The notes under the pieces were generated by a model, which did no database searches, was not told the DNA's origin, and was given only the letters and a program-made list of their open reading frames with translations. Made by a program: the position numbers and the translations under genes. A DNA stretch of 36,802 bases from contig JAKSTM010000017.1 of NCBI GenBank assembly GCA_024402565.1, positions 1 through 36,802 on the forward strand. Direction: 5' to 3'. Numbering within the stretch: the first letter of the stretch is position 1; every line of letters starts with the position of its first letter. The stretch is from Treponema sp. GTDB taxonomy: Bacteria > Spirochaetota > Spirochaetia > Treponematales > Treponemataceae. Of this stretch, positions 1-8,455 are shown piece by piece.

Positions 1-326
1 GGCGCCAGAAGGAACAGTTCAGTGACGGTGTAGGCTACAGCTGGATTGATACTCTTAAAGAAATGACAAACCAGAAAGTAAGCGATGCAGAATTCGCACA
101 GAGAGAAAAACGCTTCCCTGTAAACACACCAAAAACAAAGGAAGAATACTTCTATCGCGAAATTTACAGCCGTCTGTTCCCAAGTGACAGTGCTGCTCTT
201 TGTGTTCCACACGAAGCAGGTGTTGCATGTTCTACAGCTAAAGCCCTTGAATGGGATGAAGCATGGAGCAAAATGGACGAACCATCTGGCCGTGCCATCG
301 CCGGTGTACACGACAGTGCTTACTAA
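1..326 (+). CDS. asnB: Asparagine synthase (glutamine-hydrolysing), C-terminal part
   Basis: This is the last ~108 codons of a gene that begins before the window; the frame is open from base 3 to the TAA at 324-326. The protein converts aspartate to asparagine using glutamine nitrogen and ATP. Recognisable family signatures of the synthetase-domain C-terminus are FSDGVGYSWIDTLKE, the RFPVNTPKTKEEYFYREIY segment, ACSTAKALEWDEAW and the end DPSGRA-like SGRAIAGVHDSAY. The N-terminal glutaminase domain is outside the window, so the catalytic Cys cannot be checked. The last six codons (HDSAY-stop) are copied again at 509-526 inside a duplicated intergenic block. Convergent with panE, with a two-way terminator between. 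Confidence 0.9.
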   Translation, partial: RQKEQFSDGVGYSWIDTLKEMTNQKVSDAEFAQREKRFPVNTPKTKEEYFYREIYSRLFPSDSAALCVPHEAGVACSTAKALEWDEAWSKMDEPSGRAIAGVHDSAY

Positions 327-416
327 GGGTGTAAGCTTTTAGCACACCCTTAGCACGGATGAGTCAAGGCTTTAAGCGAGCTTTAGCGAGCGTGCCTTTA
401 CCATCCGTATTAGTAC
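309..416. repeat. 108-bp direct repeat, copy 1 (overlaps asnB end)
   Basis: Bases 309-416 and 509-616 are identical, exactly 200 bp apart, so the region looks like a partial tandem duplication of a 200-bp unit. Copy 1 includes the last codons and stop of asnB. Each copy holds two hairpins: CTAAGGGTGT at 323-332 with ACACCCTTAG at 344-353, and ACGGATG at 355-361 with CATCCGT at 402-408 (inner AAGGC/GCCTT at 366-370 and 394-398). The first hairpin begins on the asnB stop codon and could terminate or stabilise the asnB transcript, although no T-run follows it. Confidence 0.9.
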
Positions 417-421
417 ATACG

Positions 422-500
422 CGAGTTTTTGTGGTTTTTGCGAATCAAAAATGCGAGCTTTTTGCGAGCGAACCAAAACTCGTTAGCACGCGAAGCGTGC
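422..500. repeat. Palindrome-rich spacer between the two repeat copies
   Basis: Two inverted repeats lie here: CGAGTTTT at 422-429 with AAAACTCG at 475-482, and a perfect hairpin GCACGC (486-491), GAA, GCGTGC (495-500). No gene is visible in 327-718; this spacer, the 108-bp repeats and the terminator at 671-709 fill most of it. Confidence 0.7.
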
Positions 501-508
501 GATGGGTT

Positions 509-616
509 CACGACAGTGCTTACTAAGGGTGTAAGCTTTTAGCACACCCTTAGCACGGATGAGTCAAGGCTTTAAGCGAGCTTTAGCGAGCGTGCCTTTA
601 CCATCCGTATTAGTAC
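509..616. repeat. 108-bp direct repeat, copy 2
   Basis: This is the second, identical copy of bases 309-416, including a useless copy of the asnB 3' codons (HDSAY-stop at 509-526). Because that coding scrap is carried along, the direction of duplication must be from the asnB end into the spacer. It has the same two nested hairpins as copy 1. Confidence 0.9.
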
Positions 617-670
617 CTACATACGTATAGTGAATCTGTCAAATTTCTAGAAAAAGTATGAGATTGTCAT

Positions 671-709
671 AAAAAAAAGACAGGATTATTAAATCCTGTC
701 TTTTTTTTT
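671..709. terminator. Bidirectional intrinsic terminator, asnB/panE
   Basis: A perfect 9-bp stem, GACAGGATT (679-687) and AATCCTGTC (692-700), with a 4-nt loop, is flanked by A8 on the left and T9 on the right. It therefore works as a rho-independent terminator on both strands, serving the convergent asnB and panE transcripts. Confidence 0.9.
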
Positions 710-718
710 ACCTCTTTT

Positions 719-1648
719 TTATTTATTTTGATATTTATATGCTCCTTCGATTGCATGAATTAAGTCTACAATCAAAGAATTGTATGGAACTGGAACATTA
801 TACATTTTTGCCTGTTCCACGATTGCACCATTAATTGCATCAATTTCTGTTCTTCGACAGTTCATAACATCTTGGGACATGGAAGAATAGCCTTTTCCTG
901 CGTCTTCACAGACATGGTGAACCATGTTTAAAACTTCCATGTATGAAAAATGAGTGCCGTCTGCTTCGGCAACATTTACTGCTTCACAAATCATTTTTTC
1001 TGCGAAATCCCATGCGTATTTATTGTCGATCATGGAACCGATTGGTGAACGAGTGATTGCGGTGAAAGTGTTGATTGAAAGATTTACAAAAAGTTTACTC
1101 CAGATAATGCGCTGAATATCGTCTGTGATTTCTGCTTTGAATCCACTTTCTGTTAACAGCTTTTCAATTGTATTCAAAGTTTTCTTTGCATCCAGATTAC
1201 TTCCTATTGTGGTTTCTCCTGTACCAGAATGACGGATTTTTCCGCTTCCCATATTTACAGAATTATGTTTGCTTGTTCCTATTACGATATTCTTTTTATT
1301 TACGTATTTTGCTATTTTTCTATCGTTTCCGGCGCCGTTTTGAAGGGTCATTACTATTGTGTGTGGAGCAAATAAAGCTTTATTATCGTGAAGCGCATCT
1401 TCTGTAAAAGTAGATTTTACAAATACGATAACAAGGTCTGCGGAATCATGATATTCTCCCGATTTATATGCTTTTATGTTTGGGTATTTATATTCTTTTT
1501 CGTCTTCTTCAAGAATTGTAATTCCATTTGTATTTAATGCTTCAACCTGAGGTTCAAAACTATCCAGCATTACAACTTCATTGTTTTTACTTAAGTAGGC
1601 TCCATAAAGGCATCCCATTGCGCCAGCGCCGATAATAACGACTTTCAT
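719..1648 (-). CDS. panE: 2-dehydropantoate 2-reductase (ketopantoate reductase family)
   Basis: A 309-residue protein, the usual length of the family. It reduces ketopantoate to pantoate with NADPH in pantothenate/CoA synthesis in the cytosol. The N-terminus has the nucleotide-binding motif VVIIGAGAMGCLYGAYL (GxGxxG). The middle has the catalytic-lysine region, IWSKLFVNLSINTFTAITR, and the C-terminal helical domain follows, including CRRTEIDAINGAIVEQA. The start is fixed by TCTGGAGG just upstream on the minus strand. It is a single gene converging on asnB; no other pantothenate gene is nearby. Some members of this family act on other 2-oxoacids, so the exact substrate is inferred. Confidence 0.88.
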   Translation of the reverse strand: MKVVIIGAGAMGCLYGAYLSKNNEVVMLDSFEPQVEALNTNGITILEEDEKEYKYPNIKAYKSGEYHDSADLVIVFVKSTFTEDALHDNKALFAPHTIVMTLQNGAGNDRKIAKYVNKKNIVIGTSKHNSVNMGSGKIRHSGTGETTIGSNLDAKKTLNTIEKLLTESGFKAEITDDIQRIIWSKLFVNLSINTFTAITRSPIGSMIDNKYAWDFAEKMICEAVNVAEADGTHFSYMEVLNMVHHVCEDAGKGYSSMSQDVMNCRRTEIDAINGAIVEQAKMYNVPVPYNSLIVDLIHAIEGAYKYQNK

Positions 1649-1680
1649 ATATTACCTCCAGAAAGTTTCATAAAAAGTAT

Positions 1681-1715
1681 AAAAAAAAACGCAGAATTCC
1701 AAAAAGAATCCTGCG
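1681..1715 (-). terminator. Terminator-like hairpin upstream of panE (minus strand)
   Basis: CGCAGAATTC (1690-1699) pairs with GAATCCTGCG (1706-1715) with one mismatch. Read on the minus strand the stem is followed by T9 and then TATACT (1676-1681), a possible panE -10 box. It would stop minus-strand transcription arriving from the gltB side, just ahead of the panE promoter. A separate dyad TTTGTAA/TTACAAA lies at 1718-1734. Confidence 0.6.
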
Positions 1716-1860
1716 CCTTTGTAAGATTTACAAAAACAGTATAGTCCTAAAAAATTAGAAACGCAATAATCAAAATTTAGAATGAGTAAAATAATATAAA
1801 ATTTGTAAAACTATTGAAAAAAACTACTCATTTTGTTATAGTTACAGAAACAAGCAAAGA

Positions 1861-1916
1861 CGCTTGGTTTAAGGCGACGAATTTTTTTTGTCTCTTTGAG
1901 CCAGGCGTTTTTTTTT
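1861..1916 (+). terminator. Terminator/attenuator-like hairpin in the gltB leader
   Basis: CGCTTGGTTTAA (1861-1872) pairs with TTGAGCCAGGCG (1896-1907). Every mismatch is a U-G wobble, so in RNA the stem is a continuous 12 bp; A-rich bases 5' of it can extend it into the T9 run at 1908-1916. It lies 230 bp before the gltB start in the sense direction, where a terminator makes sense only as an attenuator or as insulation. Confidence 0.6.
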
Positions 1917-1917
1917 A

Positions 1918-2003
1918 CCGGCGGGGGCGTTGCGGGGGCGCAGCACACCCGCAGAGGGGGTAGCGAAAGCCCGTAGGGCTGGAGCGAGGGGGAGACTTCC
2001 CCC
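1918..2003. repeat. GC-rich, G-tract hairpin repeat
   Basis: An 86-bp GC-rich island in AT-rich surroundings, with G5 runs at 1923-1927, 1934-1938, 1956-1960 and 1988-1992. It contains perfect hairpins AGCCC/GGGCT (1968-1972, 1976-1980) and GGGGGA/TCCCCC (1988-1993, 1998-2003), plus GCGGG/CCCGC further left. It looks like a multicopy intergenic palindromic element; copy number cannot be seen from this window. Confidence 0.6.
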
Positions 2004-2147
2004 AGACAAAAAATTAAATTTGAACTTTTTAAGGCGACAAAGACGTCGTCATGGGATTTGCAGTATTGTGCAATTTTTTCCGTGATGATTTCTTTGCCGC
2101 CTTTTTTTATGGCCGGCCGCTTCTGCGGTCTAGCACAAGGGGGTAAC

Positions 2148-5100
2148 ATGAAAACTTTATACGATCCATCATTTGAACATGATGCATGTGGTATCGGTGC
2201 AGTCGTTAATATTGACGGTAAGCAGACACACAAGATTGTCGACAATGCTCTTTCAATTGTTGAAAAGCTTGAACATCGTGCCGGTAAAGATGCAACAGGT
2301 GAAACTGGAGATGGTGTTGGTATTTTGGTTCAGGTAGCACATGACTTTTTTAAAAAGGAATGTGCAAAAATCGGAATTAACCTTGGAGATGAACGTGACT
2401 ACGGTGTAGGTATGTTCTTCTTCCCACAGGACAAGTTCATCCGCGCTCAGGCTATGCGCATGATTGAAACTTTGTGTGAAAAAGAAAGCCTTAAGTTCTT
2501 AGGATGGCGTGAAGTTCCTGTTCGCGAAACAGTTCTTGGTAAAACTGCCCGTGACTGTATGCCTGCTATCTGGCAGTGTTTTATTGAACGTCCTGGTGAT
2601 GTAGAAAAAGGCCTTGCTTTTGACCGCAAACTTTACATGGTTCGCCGCCAGTTTGAACACTCAAGTTTTGACACATACGTTTGTTCTATGAGCAGCCGTA
2701 CAATCGTTTACAAGGGAATGTTCCTTGTTCAGCAGCTCCGCACTTTCTACACAGACCTTCAGAGTCCTGAATACATTTCTTCACTTGCTCTGGTTCACTC
2801 ACGCTTCTCTACAAATACTCAGCCTTCTTGGAAACGCGCACATCCAAACCGCTTTATTGCACACAACGGTGAAATCAATACAATCCGCGGAAATGCCGAC
2901 CGCATGATGGCCCGCGAAGAAACAATCAAATCTCCTGTTTTCAAAGATGACGAAATTGCAGAAATCCTTCCTGCAGTTGATACAACCGGTTCAGACTCTG
3001 CAATGCTGGACAATACTCTGGAATTCCTTGTAATGAACGGAATGCCTCTTCCACTTGCAGTTATGATTTGTATTCCAGAACCTTGGAAACACGACGACAG
3101 CATGGATCCACGCAAAAAAGACTTCTACCACTACTGGGCAACAATGATGGAACCTTGGGACGGTCCTGCCGCTATCCTGTTCTCTGATGGTGACCTGGTT
3201 GGTGCCACTTTGGATCGTAACGGTCTCCGCCCGAGCCGCTACTACATCACAAAAGACAATACTCTTATTCTTTCTTCTGAAGTCGGTGTTCTTGATATTC
3301 CTGAAAGTGAAATTGTACAGAAGAGCCGCCTTATGCCTGGCCGCATCCTCCTTGTAGACACAAAACAGAAAAAACTGATTTCAGATTACGATGCAAAGAA
3401 AGAATACACAGATCTTTATCCATACGGTGAATGGCTTAGCCTGAACCTTAAGCACCTTGGGGATCTTAAAATTCCTAACAAAAAGATTCCGGTTTACACT
3501 CAGGAAGAACGCGACATTATGTACCGCGCTTTCGGATGGAACTACGAAGATGTAAATGAAATGATCCTGCCTCTGGCACAGAACGGTGTTGAACCAACTG
3601 GTGCTATGGGTGTTGATACTCCTCTTGCCGTAATGAGCGATAAACATCCGGCTTTGTTCAGTTACTTCAAACAGCTTTTCGCACAGGTTACGAATCCTCC
3701 TATCGATAGCCTGCGCGAAAAGATTGTAACTGACACAACAGTTTATGTTGGTTCAGACGGAAACCTTCTTCAGGCAGAAAGCAAGAACTGTACAGTCCTT
3801 GAAATCAATAACCCGATCCTTACCGGTGTAGACATGATGAAGATTAAGGCTCTGGATATGCCAGGTCTTAAATCTTCTGTTGTTTCACTTCTTTATTATA
3901 AGAATACTTCTCTAAAAGATGCTCTGGACAATGTGTTTGTTGCAATTGACCGCGAATACAGAAACGGTTCAAATATCATCGTTTTGAGTGACCGCGGTGT
4001 TGATGAAAACCACGTTGCAATTCCTTCACTTCTGGCTGTATCTGGTGTTGAACAGTACCTTATCCGCACAAAGAAACGTACTGCAATTTCAATTATTCTT
4101 GAATCTGCAGAAGTTCGTAACGTTCACCAGAGCGCAATGCTTCTTGGTTACGGTGCACGTGCTATCAACCCATACCTTGCTCACGAATGTATTGCAGAAC
4201 TTATTGACCAGAAACTTCTGGACAAGGATTATCATACAGCTATTGACGATTACAACCAGGGAATTATCGGCGGTATCGTAAAAATCGCTGCAAAAATGGG
4301 TATTTCTACAATTCAGTCTTACCAGTCAGCACAGATCTTCGAAGCTGTTGGTATTGCTCAGGATGTTGTTGATGTTTACTTTACAAATACAGTAAGCCGT
4401 GTTGGTGGTATCGGTCTTAAGGAAATTGCCGAAGACGTAAACTTCCACCACAACAAAGCTTTCGATCCACTCGGACTTACAGTAAATACTCACCTTGATT
4501 CTGTTGGTGTTCACAAATTCCGCCGTGGTCCAACTTGTGAAGATCACCTTTACTCACCAGAAATCATCATCAGCCTTCAGGAAGCAACAAAGACTGGAAG
4601 CTATGAACGCTTCAAGGAATATACTTCACTTGTTGATGACAACGCTCACCCACATACACTGCGCGCCATGCTTAAACTGGATTTTGACAGCGCAAAGGAG
4701 ATTTCAATTGATGAAGTTGAACCGGTTGATGAAATCGTACAAAGATTCAAGACAGGTGCTATGTCTTACGGTTCAATTTCTCAGGAAGCCCACGAATGTA
4801 TGGCTTTGGCAATGAACCACCTGAAAGGAAAATCAAACAGTGGTGAAGGTGGAGAAAAACCTGAGCGCCTTGGAACAGACAAAAACTCTGCAATCAAACA
4901 GGTTGCTTCAGGACGCTTTGGTGTAACAGAAGAATACCTTCTTTCTGCAAAAGAAATTCAGATTAAGATGGCTCAGGGTGCAAAGCCAGGTGAAGGCGGA
5001 CACCTTCCTGGAAAGAAAGTTTACCCATGGATTGCTACAACTCGTTATGCAACTCCAGGTGTATCACTTATTTCGCCACCACCACACCACGATATTTATT

Positions 5101-6722
5101 CTATTGAAGACCTTGCACAGCTTATTTACGACCTTAAGAATGCAAACCGTGCAGCCCGCATTTCTGTAAAACTTGTTTCAGAAGCAGGCGTTGGTACAAT
5201 TGCAGCCGGTGTTGCAAAAGCCGGTGCTCAGGTTATCCTGATTTCAGGACACGACGGTGGAACAGGTGCTGCTCCACTTTCTTCAATTCATCACGCTGGT
5301 CTTCCATGGGAACTTGGTTTGGCCGAAACACACCAGACTTTGATCCAGAACGGTCTTCGTTCACGCGTTGTAATTGAAACAGACGGTAAGCTTATGAGCG
5401 GACGTGACGTTGCAATCGCATGTCTCCTTGGTGCCGAAGAATTCGGTTTTGCAACAGCTCCTCTTATCACAATGGGATGTGCTATGATGCGCGTATGTAA
5501 CCTGGATACTTGTCCATTCGGTGTTGCAACTCAGAACAGTGAACTCCGCAAGCGCTTTACAGGAAAACCTGAATACGTTGAAAACTTTATGAAGTTCATT
5601 GCACAGGAACTCCGCGAAATCATGGCAAAACTTGGTTTCCACAGCGTTGAAGAAATGTGTGGTCACACAGAAATGCTTAAAGTAAAAGAAAAGGGTGCTT
5701 TTGAAAGAGCAAACCTTGTAGATATGAGCCGTATTTTGGGAAATGCACAATTCACAATGAATAATTCACAATTGGATAAGTGTCATTTTAATGCAGAAGA
5801 TGTGTACGACTTTAAGCTTGCTTCAACAATCGATGAAAAAATCTTCCTTCCGGAATTTGAAAAGGTTTTGAAAAAGGTTTCTTCAAAGAAAGCTGGTTCT
5901 GGAGCAAAGGAAACTATTACTTCTTCCTTATTAACTATTAATTGCTGCGTAAGCAGCACTGACCGAACTGTTGGTACAATCCTGGGTTCAGAAATCCAGA
6001 AGAACTTTGGTAATTCACTTCCTGAAGACAGCTTTACAGTTAATGCTGTTGGTGGCGGCGGACAGAGCTTTGGAGCATTCATTCCTAAGGGACTTACAAT
6101 GCGCCTTACTGGAGACGCCAACGACGGTCTTGGAAAAGGACTTTCGGGCGGTAAGATTGTTCTTAAATGTCCTGAAGATGCAGCTTACAAAGCCGAAGAA
6201 AATATCATTGCCGGAAACGTATGTTGTTTCGGTGCTACAAGCGGTCAGGCCTTCATCAACGGTATTGCCGGCGAACGTTTCTGTGTAAGAAACTCAGGTG
6301 CAACAGTTGTTGCTGAAGGATGTGGTGACCACGGTCTTGAATACATGACAGGCGGTATTGCTGTAATCCTTGGTCAGACTGGTAGAAACATTGCAGCCGG
6401 TATGTCAGGTGGTGTAGCCTACGTTCTGGATCAGAAACATGACCTTTACCAGAGACTGAACAGCCAGCTTGTAACTATGAGTGAACTTTCAGAAGAACAT
6501 GATATTGAACTTGTAAAATCGCTTGTTGAAAAACATGTTAAGGAAACAGGAAGTGCTCGTGGTAAGGAAATCCTTGCCGACTGGAACAATAGTGTAAAAG
6601 CTTTCAAAAAGATTATTCCTAATGACTACGCAAAGGTGCTTAAGGAAATGGCAGCAGCCGAAGCAAAAGGCCTTAGTCATGATGAAGCTGTGTTAGAAGC
6701 TTTCAAAAAGGTGACAGCATAA
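2148..6722 (+). CDS. gltB: Glutamate synthase (NADPH), large subunit
   Basis: A 1524-residue protein of family-typical size. It moves the amide of glutamine to 2-oxoglutarate, making glutamate. The start at 2148 is preferred to an upstream in-frame ATG at 2058 because AAGGGGGT lies 4-10 bases before it, and because it leaves a 13-residue propeptide ahead of the N-terminal nucleophile Cys14 (EHDACGIGAV). Domains in order: class II glutaminase (14-~400), central domain, FMN-binding synthase domain (~800-1190), GXGXG beta-helix (~1260-1490). The 3Fe-4S ligands are Cys1111, Cys1117 and Cys1122 (GCAMMRVCNLDTCPFGVAT). It is followed by gltD. An AT-rich intergenic-type repeat seems to be embedded in frame near residues 1261-1270. 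Confidence 0.95.
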   Translation: MKTLYDPSFEHDACGIGAVVNIDGKQTHKIVDNALSIVEKLEHRAGKDATGETGDGVGILVQVAHDFFKKECAKIGINLGDERDYGVGMFFFPQDKFIRAQAMRMIETLCEKESLKFLGWREVPVRETVLGKTARDCMPAIWQCFIERPGDVEKGLAFDRKLYMVRRQFEHSSFDTYVCSMSSRTIVYKGMFLVQQLRTFYTDLQSPEYISSLALVHSRFSTNTQPSWKRAHPNRFIAHNGEINTIRGNADRMMAREETIKSPVFKDDEIAEILPAVDTTGSDSAMLDNTLEFLVMNGMPLPLAVMICIPEPWKHDDSMDPRKKDFYHYWATMMEPWDGPAAILFSDGDLVGATLDRNGLRPSRYYITKDNTLILSSEVGVLDIPESEIVQKSRLMPGRILLVDTKQKKLISDYDAKKEYTDLYPYGEWLSLNLKHLGDLKIPNKKIPVYTQEERDIMYRAFGWNYEDVNEMILPLAQNGVEPTGAMGVDTPLAVMSDKHPALFSYFKQLFAQVTNPPIDSLREKIVTDTTVYVGSDGNLLQAESKNCTVLEINNPILTGVDMMKIKALDMPGLKSSVVSLLYYKNTSLKDALDNVFVAIDREYRNGSNIIVLSDRGVDENHVAIPSLLAVSGVEQYLIRTKKRTAISIILESAEVRNVHQSAMLLGYGARAINPYLAHECIAELIDQKLLDKDYHTAIDDYNQGIIGGIVKIAAKMGISTIQSYQSAQIFEAVGIAQDVVDVYFTNTVSRVGGIGLKEIAEDVNFHHNKAFDPLGLTVNTHLDSVGVHKFRRGPTCEDHLYSPEIIISLQEATKTGSYERFKEYTSLVDDNAHPHTLRAMLKLDFDSAKEISIDEVEPVDEIVQRFKTGAMSYGSISQEAHECMALAMNHLKGKSNSGEGGEKPERLGTDKNSAIKQVASGRFGVTEEYLLSAKEIQIKMAQGAKPGEGGHLPGKKVYPWIATTRYATPGVSLISPPPHHDIYSIEDLAQLIYDLKNANRAARISVKLVSEAGVGTIAAGVAKAGAQVILISGHDGGTGAAPLSSIHHAGLPWELGLAETHQTLIQNGLRSRVVIETDGKLMSGRDVAIACLLGAEEFGFATAPLITMGCAMMRVCNLDTCPFGVATQNSELRKRFTGKPEYVENFMKFIAQELREIMAKLGFHSVEEMCGHTEMLKVKEKGAFERANLVDMSRILGNAQFTMNNSQLDKCHFNAEDVYDFKLASTIDEKIFLPEFEKVLKKVSSKKAGSGAKETITSSLLTINCCVSSTDRTVGTILGSEIQKNFGNSLPEDSFTVNAVGGGGQSFGAFIPKGLTMRLTGDANDGLGKGLSGGKIVLKCPEDAAYKAEENIIAGNVCCFGATSGQAFINGIAGERFCVRNSGATVVAEGCGDHGLEYMTGGIAVILGQTGRNIAAGMSGGVAYVLDQKHDLYQRLNSQLVTMSELSEEHDIELVKSLVEKHVKETGSARGKEILADWNNSVKAFKKIIPNDYAKVLKEMAAAEAKGLSHDEAVLEAFKKVTA

Positions 6723-6729
6723 AACAGAG

Positions 6730-6830
6730 TTTGTAGCCCCCTGAAAGGTGGGCTACAAATGAAACAAAATTATTAATTATTAACTATTAATTATTTACTA
6801 TTAATTGAAAAAAAACCGGAGGTTTTTTTT
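6730..6830 (+). promoter_or_regulatory. gltB-gltD spacer with two hairpins
   Basis: A 10-bp stem, TTTGTAGCCC with GGGCTACAAA (about 6730-6760), follows the gltB stop. AT-rich short direct repeats of TATTAA type follow. The spacer ends with AAAAAAAACC (6808-6817), GGA, GGTTTTTTTT (6821-6830), a 10-bp palindrome directly before the gltD ATG. The gltD Shine-Dalgarno GGAGG (6818-6822) sits in the loop and first bases of the 3' arm, so the same bases can act as a terminator-like stem or as a ribosome site. Confidence 0.6.
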
Positions 6831-8378
6831 ATGGGACTTTCAAACGGATTTATTAAATATACAAGAATAGAAAATGACTGGATTGAACCAAAAGTTCGCC
6901 TCCAGAACTTTGAAGAAATGCATGTTCTTCTGAATGATGAAGAACGCCGTAAGCAGGCTTCACGCTGTATGAACTGTGGTGTACCAATGTGCCAGAGCGC
7001 AATCAAGCTTGGAGGCATGGTAACAGGATGTCCTTTGCACAACTTTATTCCTGAATGGAACGATGCACTTTATAAAGGTCAGTATGATATGGCCGCATGG
7101 AGACTTTTGAAGACATCAAGTTTCCCTGAATTTACAGGACGCGTTTGTCCGGCTCTTTGTGAAAAAGCCTGTAACTGTATCAGCATGGAAAAAGATTACA
7201 GTGACGGAAAAGATATCAAAGATCCAGTAACAATCCATGACAATGAACTTTACATTATCGAAAAAGCCTTTGCTTCAGGATATATGAAGCCACAGGTACC
7301 AAAAGTTCGTTCAGGTAAAAAAATCGCCGTTGTAGGTTCTGGTCCTGCAGGCCTTGCCGTAGCTGACCTTTTGAACCGTCGCGGTCACACAGTAACAGTT
7401 TTTGAACGCGAAGACAGAATCGGTGGTCTTCTTATGTACGGTATTCCTAACATGAAACTGGACAAAAAAATCATTGACCGCCGTGTAAACCTGATGAAAG
7501 CAGAAGGTGTAGAATTTGTTACACGTGCCGACATTGGAAACACAATGAAAGCCGAAGAGCTTCTTAACGGTTTTGATGCTGTTGCTCTTTGCTGCGGTGC
7601 AAAAAAAGCACGCCGTCTGAATGTGGCAGGGGAAGATGCAAAAGGAATTATTCCTGCAGTTGATTTCCTGAAAGCCGTAACAAAATCACTTTTGGATTCA
7701 CATGCTGTAACGGACTGTAAAGATGATTCAGCAAAAATTTCTGATATTCACCTTTCAGAAGACTTTGATCCAAAAGGAAAGAACGTAATCGTAGTTGGAG
7801 GTGGTGACACAGGTAACGACTGTACAGGTACATGTGTTCGTCTTGGTGCTGCAAGTGTTACAGCCCTTGAAATGATGCCACAGCCACCAGTTGAACGTGC
7901 TGCAAATAACCCATGGCCACAGTGGCCAAAAGTTCTGAAAACAGACTACGGCCAGATGGAAGTGATTGCAACAGCTGGAAGCGATCCACGTGTTTATAAA
8001 ACAACAATTAAGGAAATCTACCAGAAGGACGGTCATGTAACAGGTGTTAAAACTGTTCAGGTTGAATTCCGTATGGTAGACGGCCAGAGAAAGCTCTGCG
8101 AAATTGAAGGAACAGAAAAAGAACTTCCTGCAGACCTTATCCTTATCGCTGCTGGATTCCTTGGTGCCGAAGAATACACTGCAAAATCTTTTGGAGTAGA
8201 AATGACACCACGTGGAGTTGTTGCTGCTGACGAAGGACTTTATGTTACAAACGTAGACAAGGTATTCAGCTGTGGTGATATGCGTCGCGGACAGTCCCTG
8301 GTTGTGTGGGCAATTGCCGAAGGCCGTGAATGTGCCCGAGAAATTGATAAATATCTGATGGGATACAGTAATTTATAA
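6831..8378 (+). CDS. gltD: Glutamate synthase (NADPH), small subunit
   Basis: A 515-residue flavoprotein that passes electrons from NADPH through FAD and two 4Fe-4S clusters to GltB. N-terminal cluster-binding cysteines begin at Cys46, Cys49 and Cys54 (CMNCGVPMC) and continue in the [11 protein letters not shown] segment. The FAD-binding motif [15 protein letters not shown] is near residue 167. The NADPH-binding motif [11 protein letters not shown] is near 325. The C-terminal motif is [24 protein letters not shown]. The start is set by GGAGG eight bases upstream. It forms a unit with gltB, 108 bp before it. Confidence 0.95.
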   Translation: MGLSNGFIKYTRIENDWIEPKVRLQNFEEMHVLLNDEERRKQASRCMNCGVPMCQSAIKLGGMVTGCPLHNFIPEWNDALYKGQYDMAAWRLLKTSSFPEFTGRVCPALCEKACNCISMEKDYSDGKDIKDPVTIHDNELYIIEKAFASGYMKPQVPKVRSGKKIAVVGSGPAGLAVADLLNRRGHTVTVFEREDRIGGLLMYGIPNMKLDKKIIDRRVNLMKAEGVEFVTRADIGNTMKAEELLNGFDAVALCCGAKKARRLNVAGEDAKGIIPAVDFLKAVTKSLLDSHAVTDCKDDSAKISDIHLSEDFDPKGKNVIVVGGGDTGNDCTGTCVRLGAASVTALEMMPQPPVERAANNPWPQWPKVLKTDYGQMEVIATAGSDPRVYKTTIKEIYQKDGHVTGVKTVQVEFRMVDGQRKLCEIEGTEKELPADLILIAAGFLGAEEYTAKSFGVEMTPRGVVAADEGLYVTNVDKVFSCGDMRRGQSLVVWAIAEGRECAREIDKYLMGYSNL

Positions 8379-8402
8379 ATCCTCACTTATAACTAGAATT
8401 TT

Positions 8403-8430
8403 TTGAAAAAATATAATCTCCCTGTATAAT
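8403..8430 (+). promoter_or_regulatory. Promoter for the aldo/keto reductase, inside a terminator hairpin
   Basis: TTGAAA (8403-8408), 16 bp, TATAAT (8425-8430). The -10 lies in the loop of the stem formed by ATCTCCCT (8416-8423) and AGGGAGAT (8441-8448). A transcript starting near 8437 would lack the left arm. Confidence 0.6.
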
Positions 8431-8455
8431 AATAGATACAAGGGAGATTTTTTTT
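8416..8455 (+). terminator. gltD terminator overlapping the next gene's Shine-Dalgarno
   Basis: ATCTCCCT (8416-8423) and AGGGAGAT (8441-8448), extended by GTAT/ATAC, are followed by T8 ending right at the ATG of the next gene. It is a good intrinsic terminator for gltBD, yet its 3' arm (AGGGAG) is also the only ribosome-binding site for the reductase. Confidence 0.75.

Larger units (their letters stand above)
1650..2147. other. Gene-free region, panE to gltB
   Basis: About 500 bp without a supported gene. It holds the hairpin at 1690-1715, an AT-rich stretch with a possible plus-strand -10 (TATAAA near 1796), a terminator-like stem at 1861-1916, a GC-rich hairpin repeat at 1918-2003, and the gltB Shine-Dalgarno at 2138-2144. 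The 3' half is probably the transcribed leader of gltB. Confidence 0.6.

Noticed and set aside
2058..2147. Upstream in-frame start for gltB
   Set aside because: No Shine-Dalgarno there; the start at 2148 has AAGGGGGT and leaves the usual short propeptide before Cys14.
1811..2245. 144-codon open frame on the minus strand across the gltB leader and start
   Set aside because: It has no ribosome site, overlaps the gltB start and the GC-rich hairpin repeat, and its composition (Pro/Cys-rich) reflects the repeat, not a protein.
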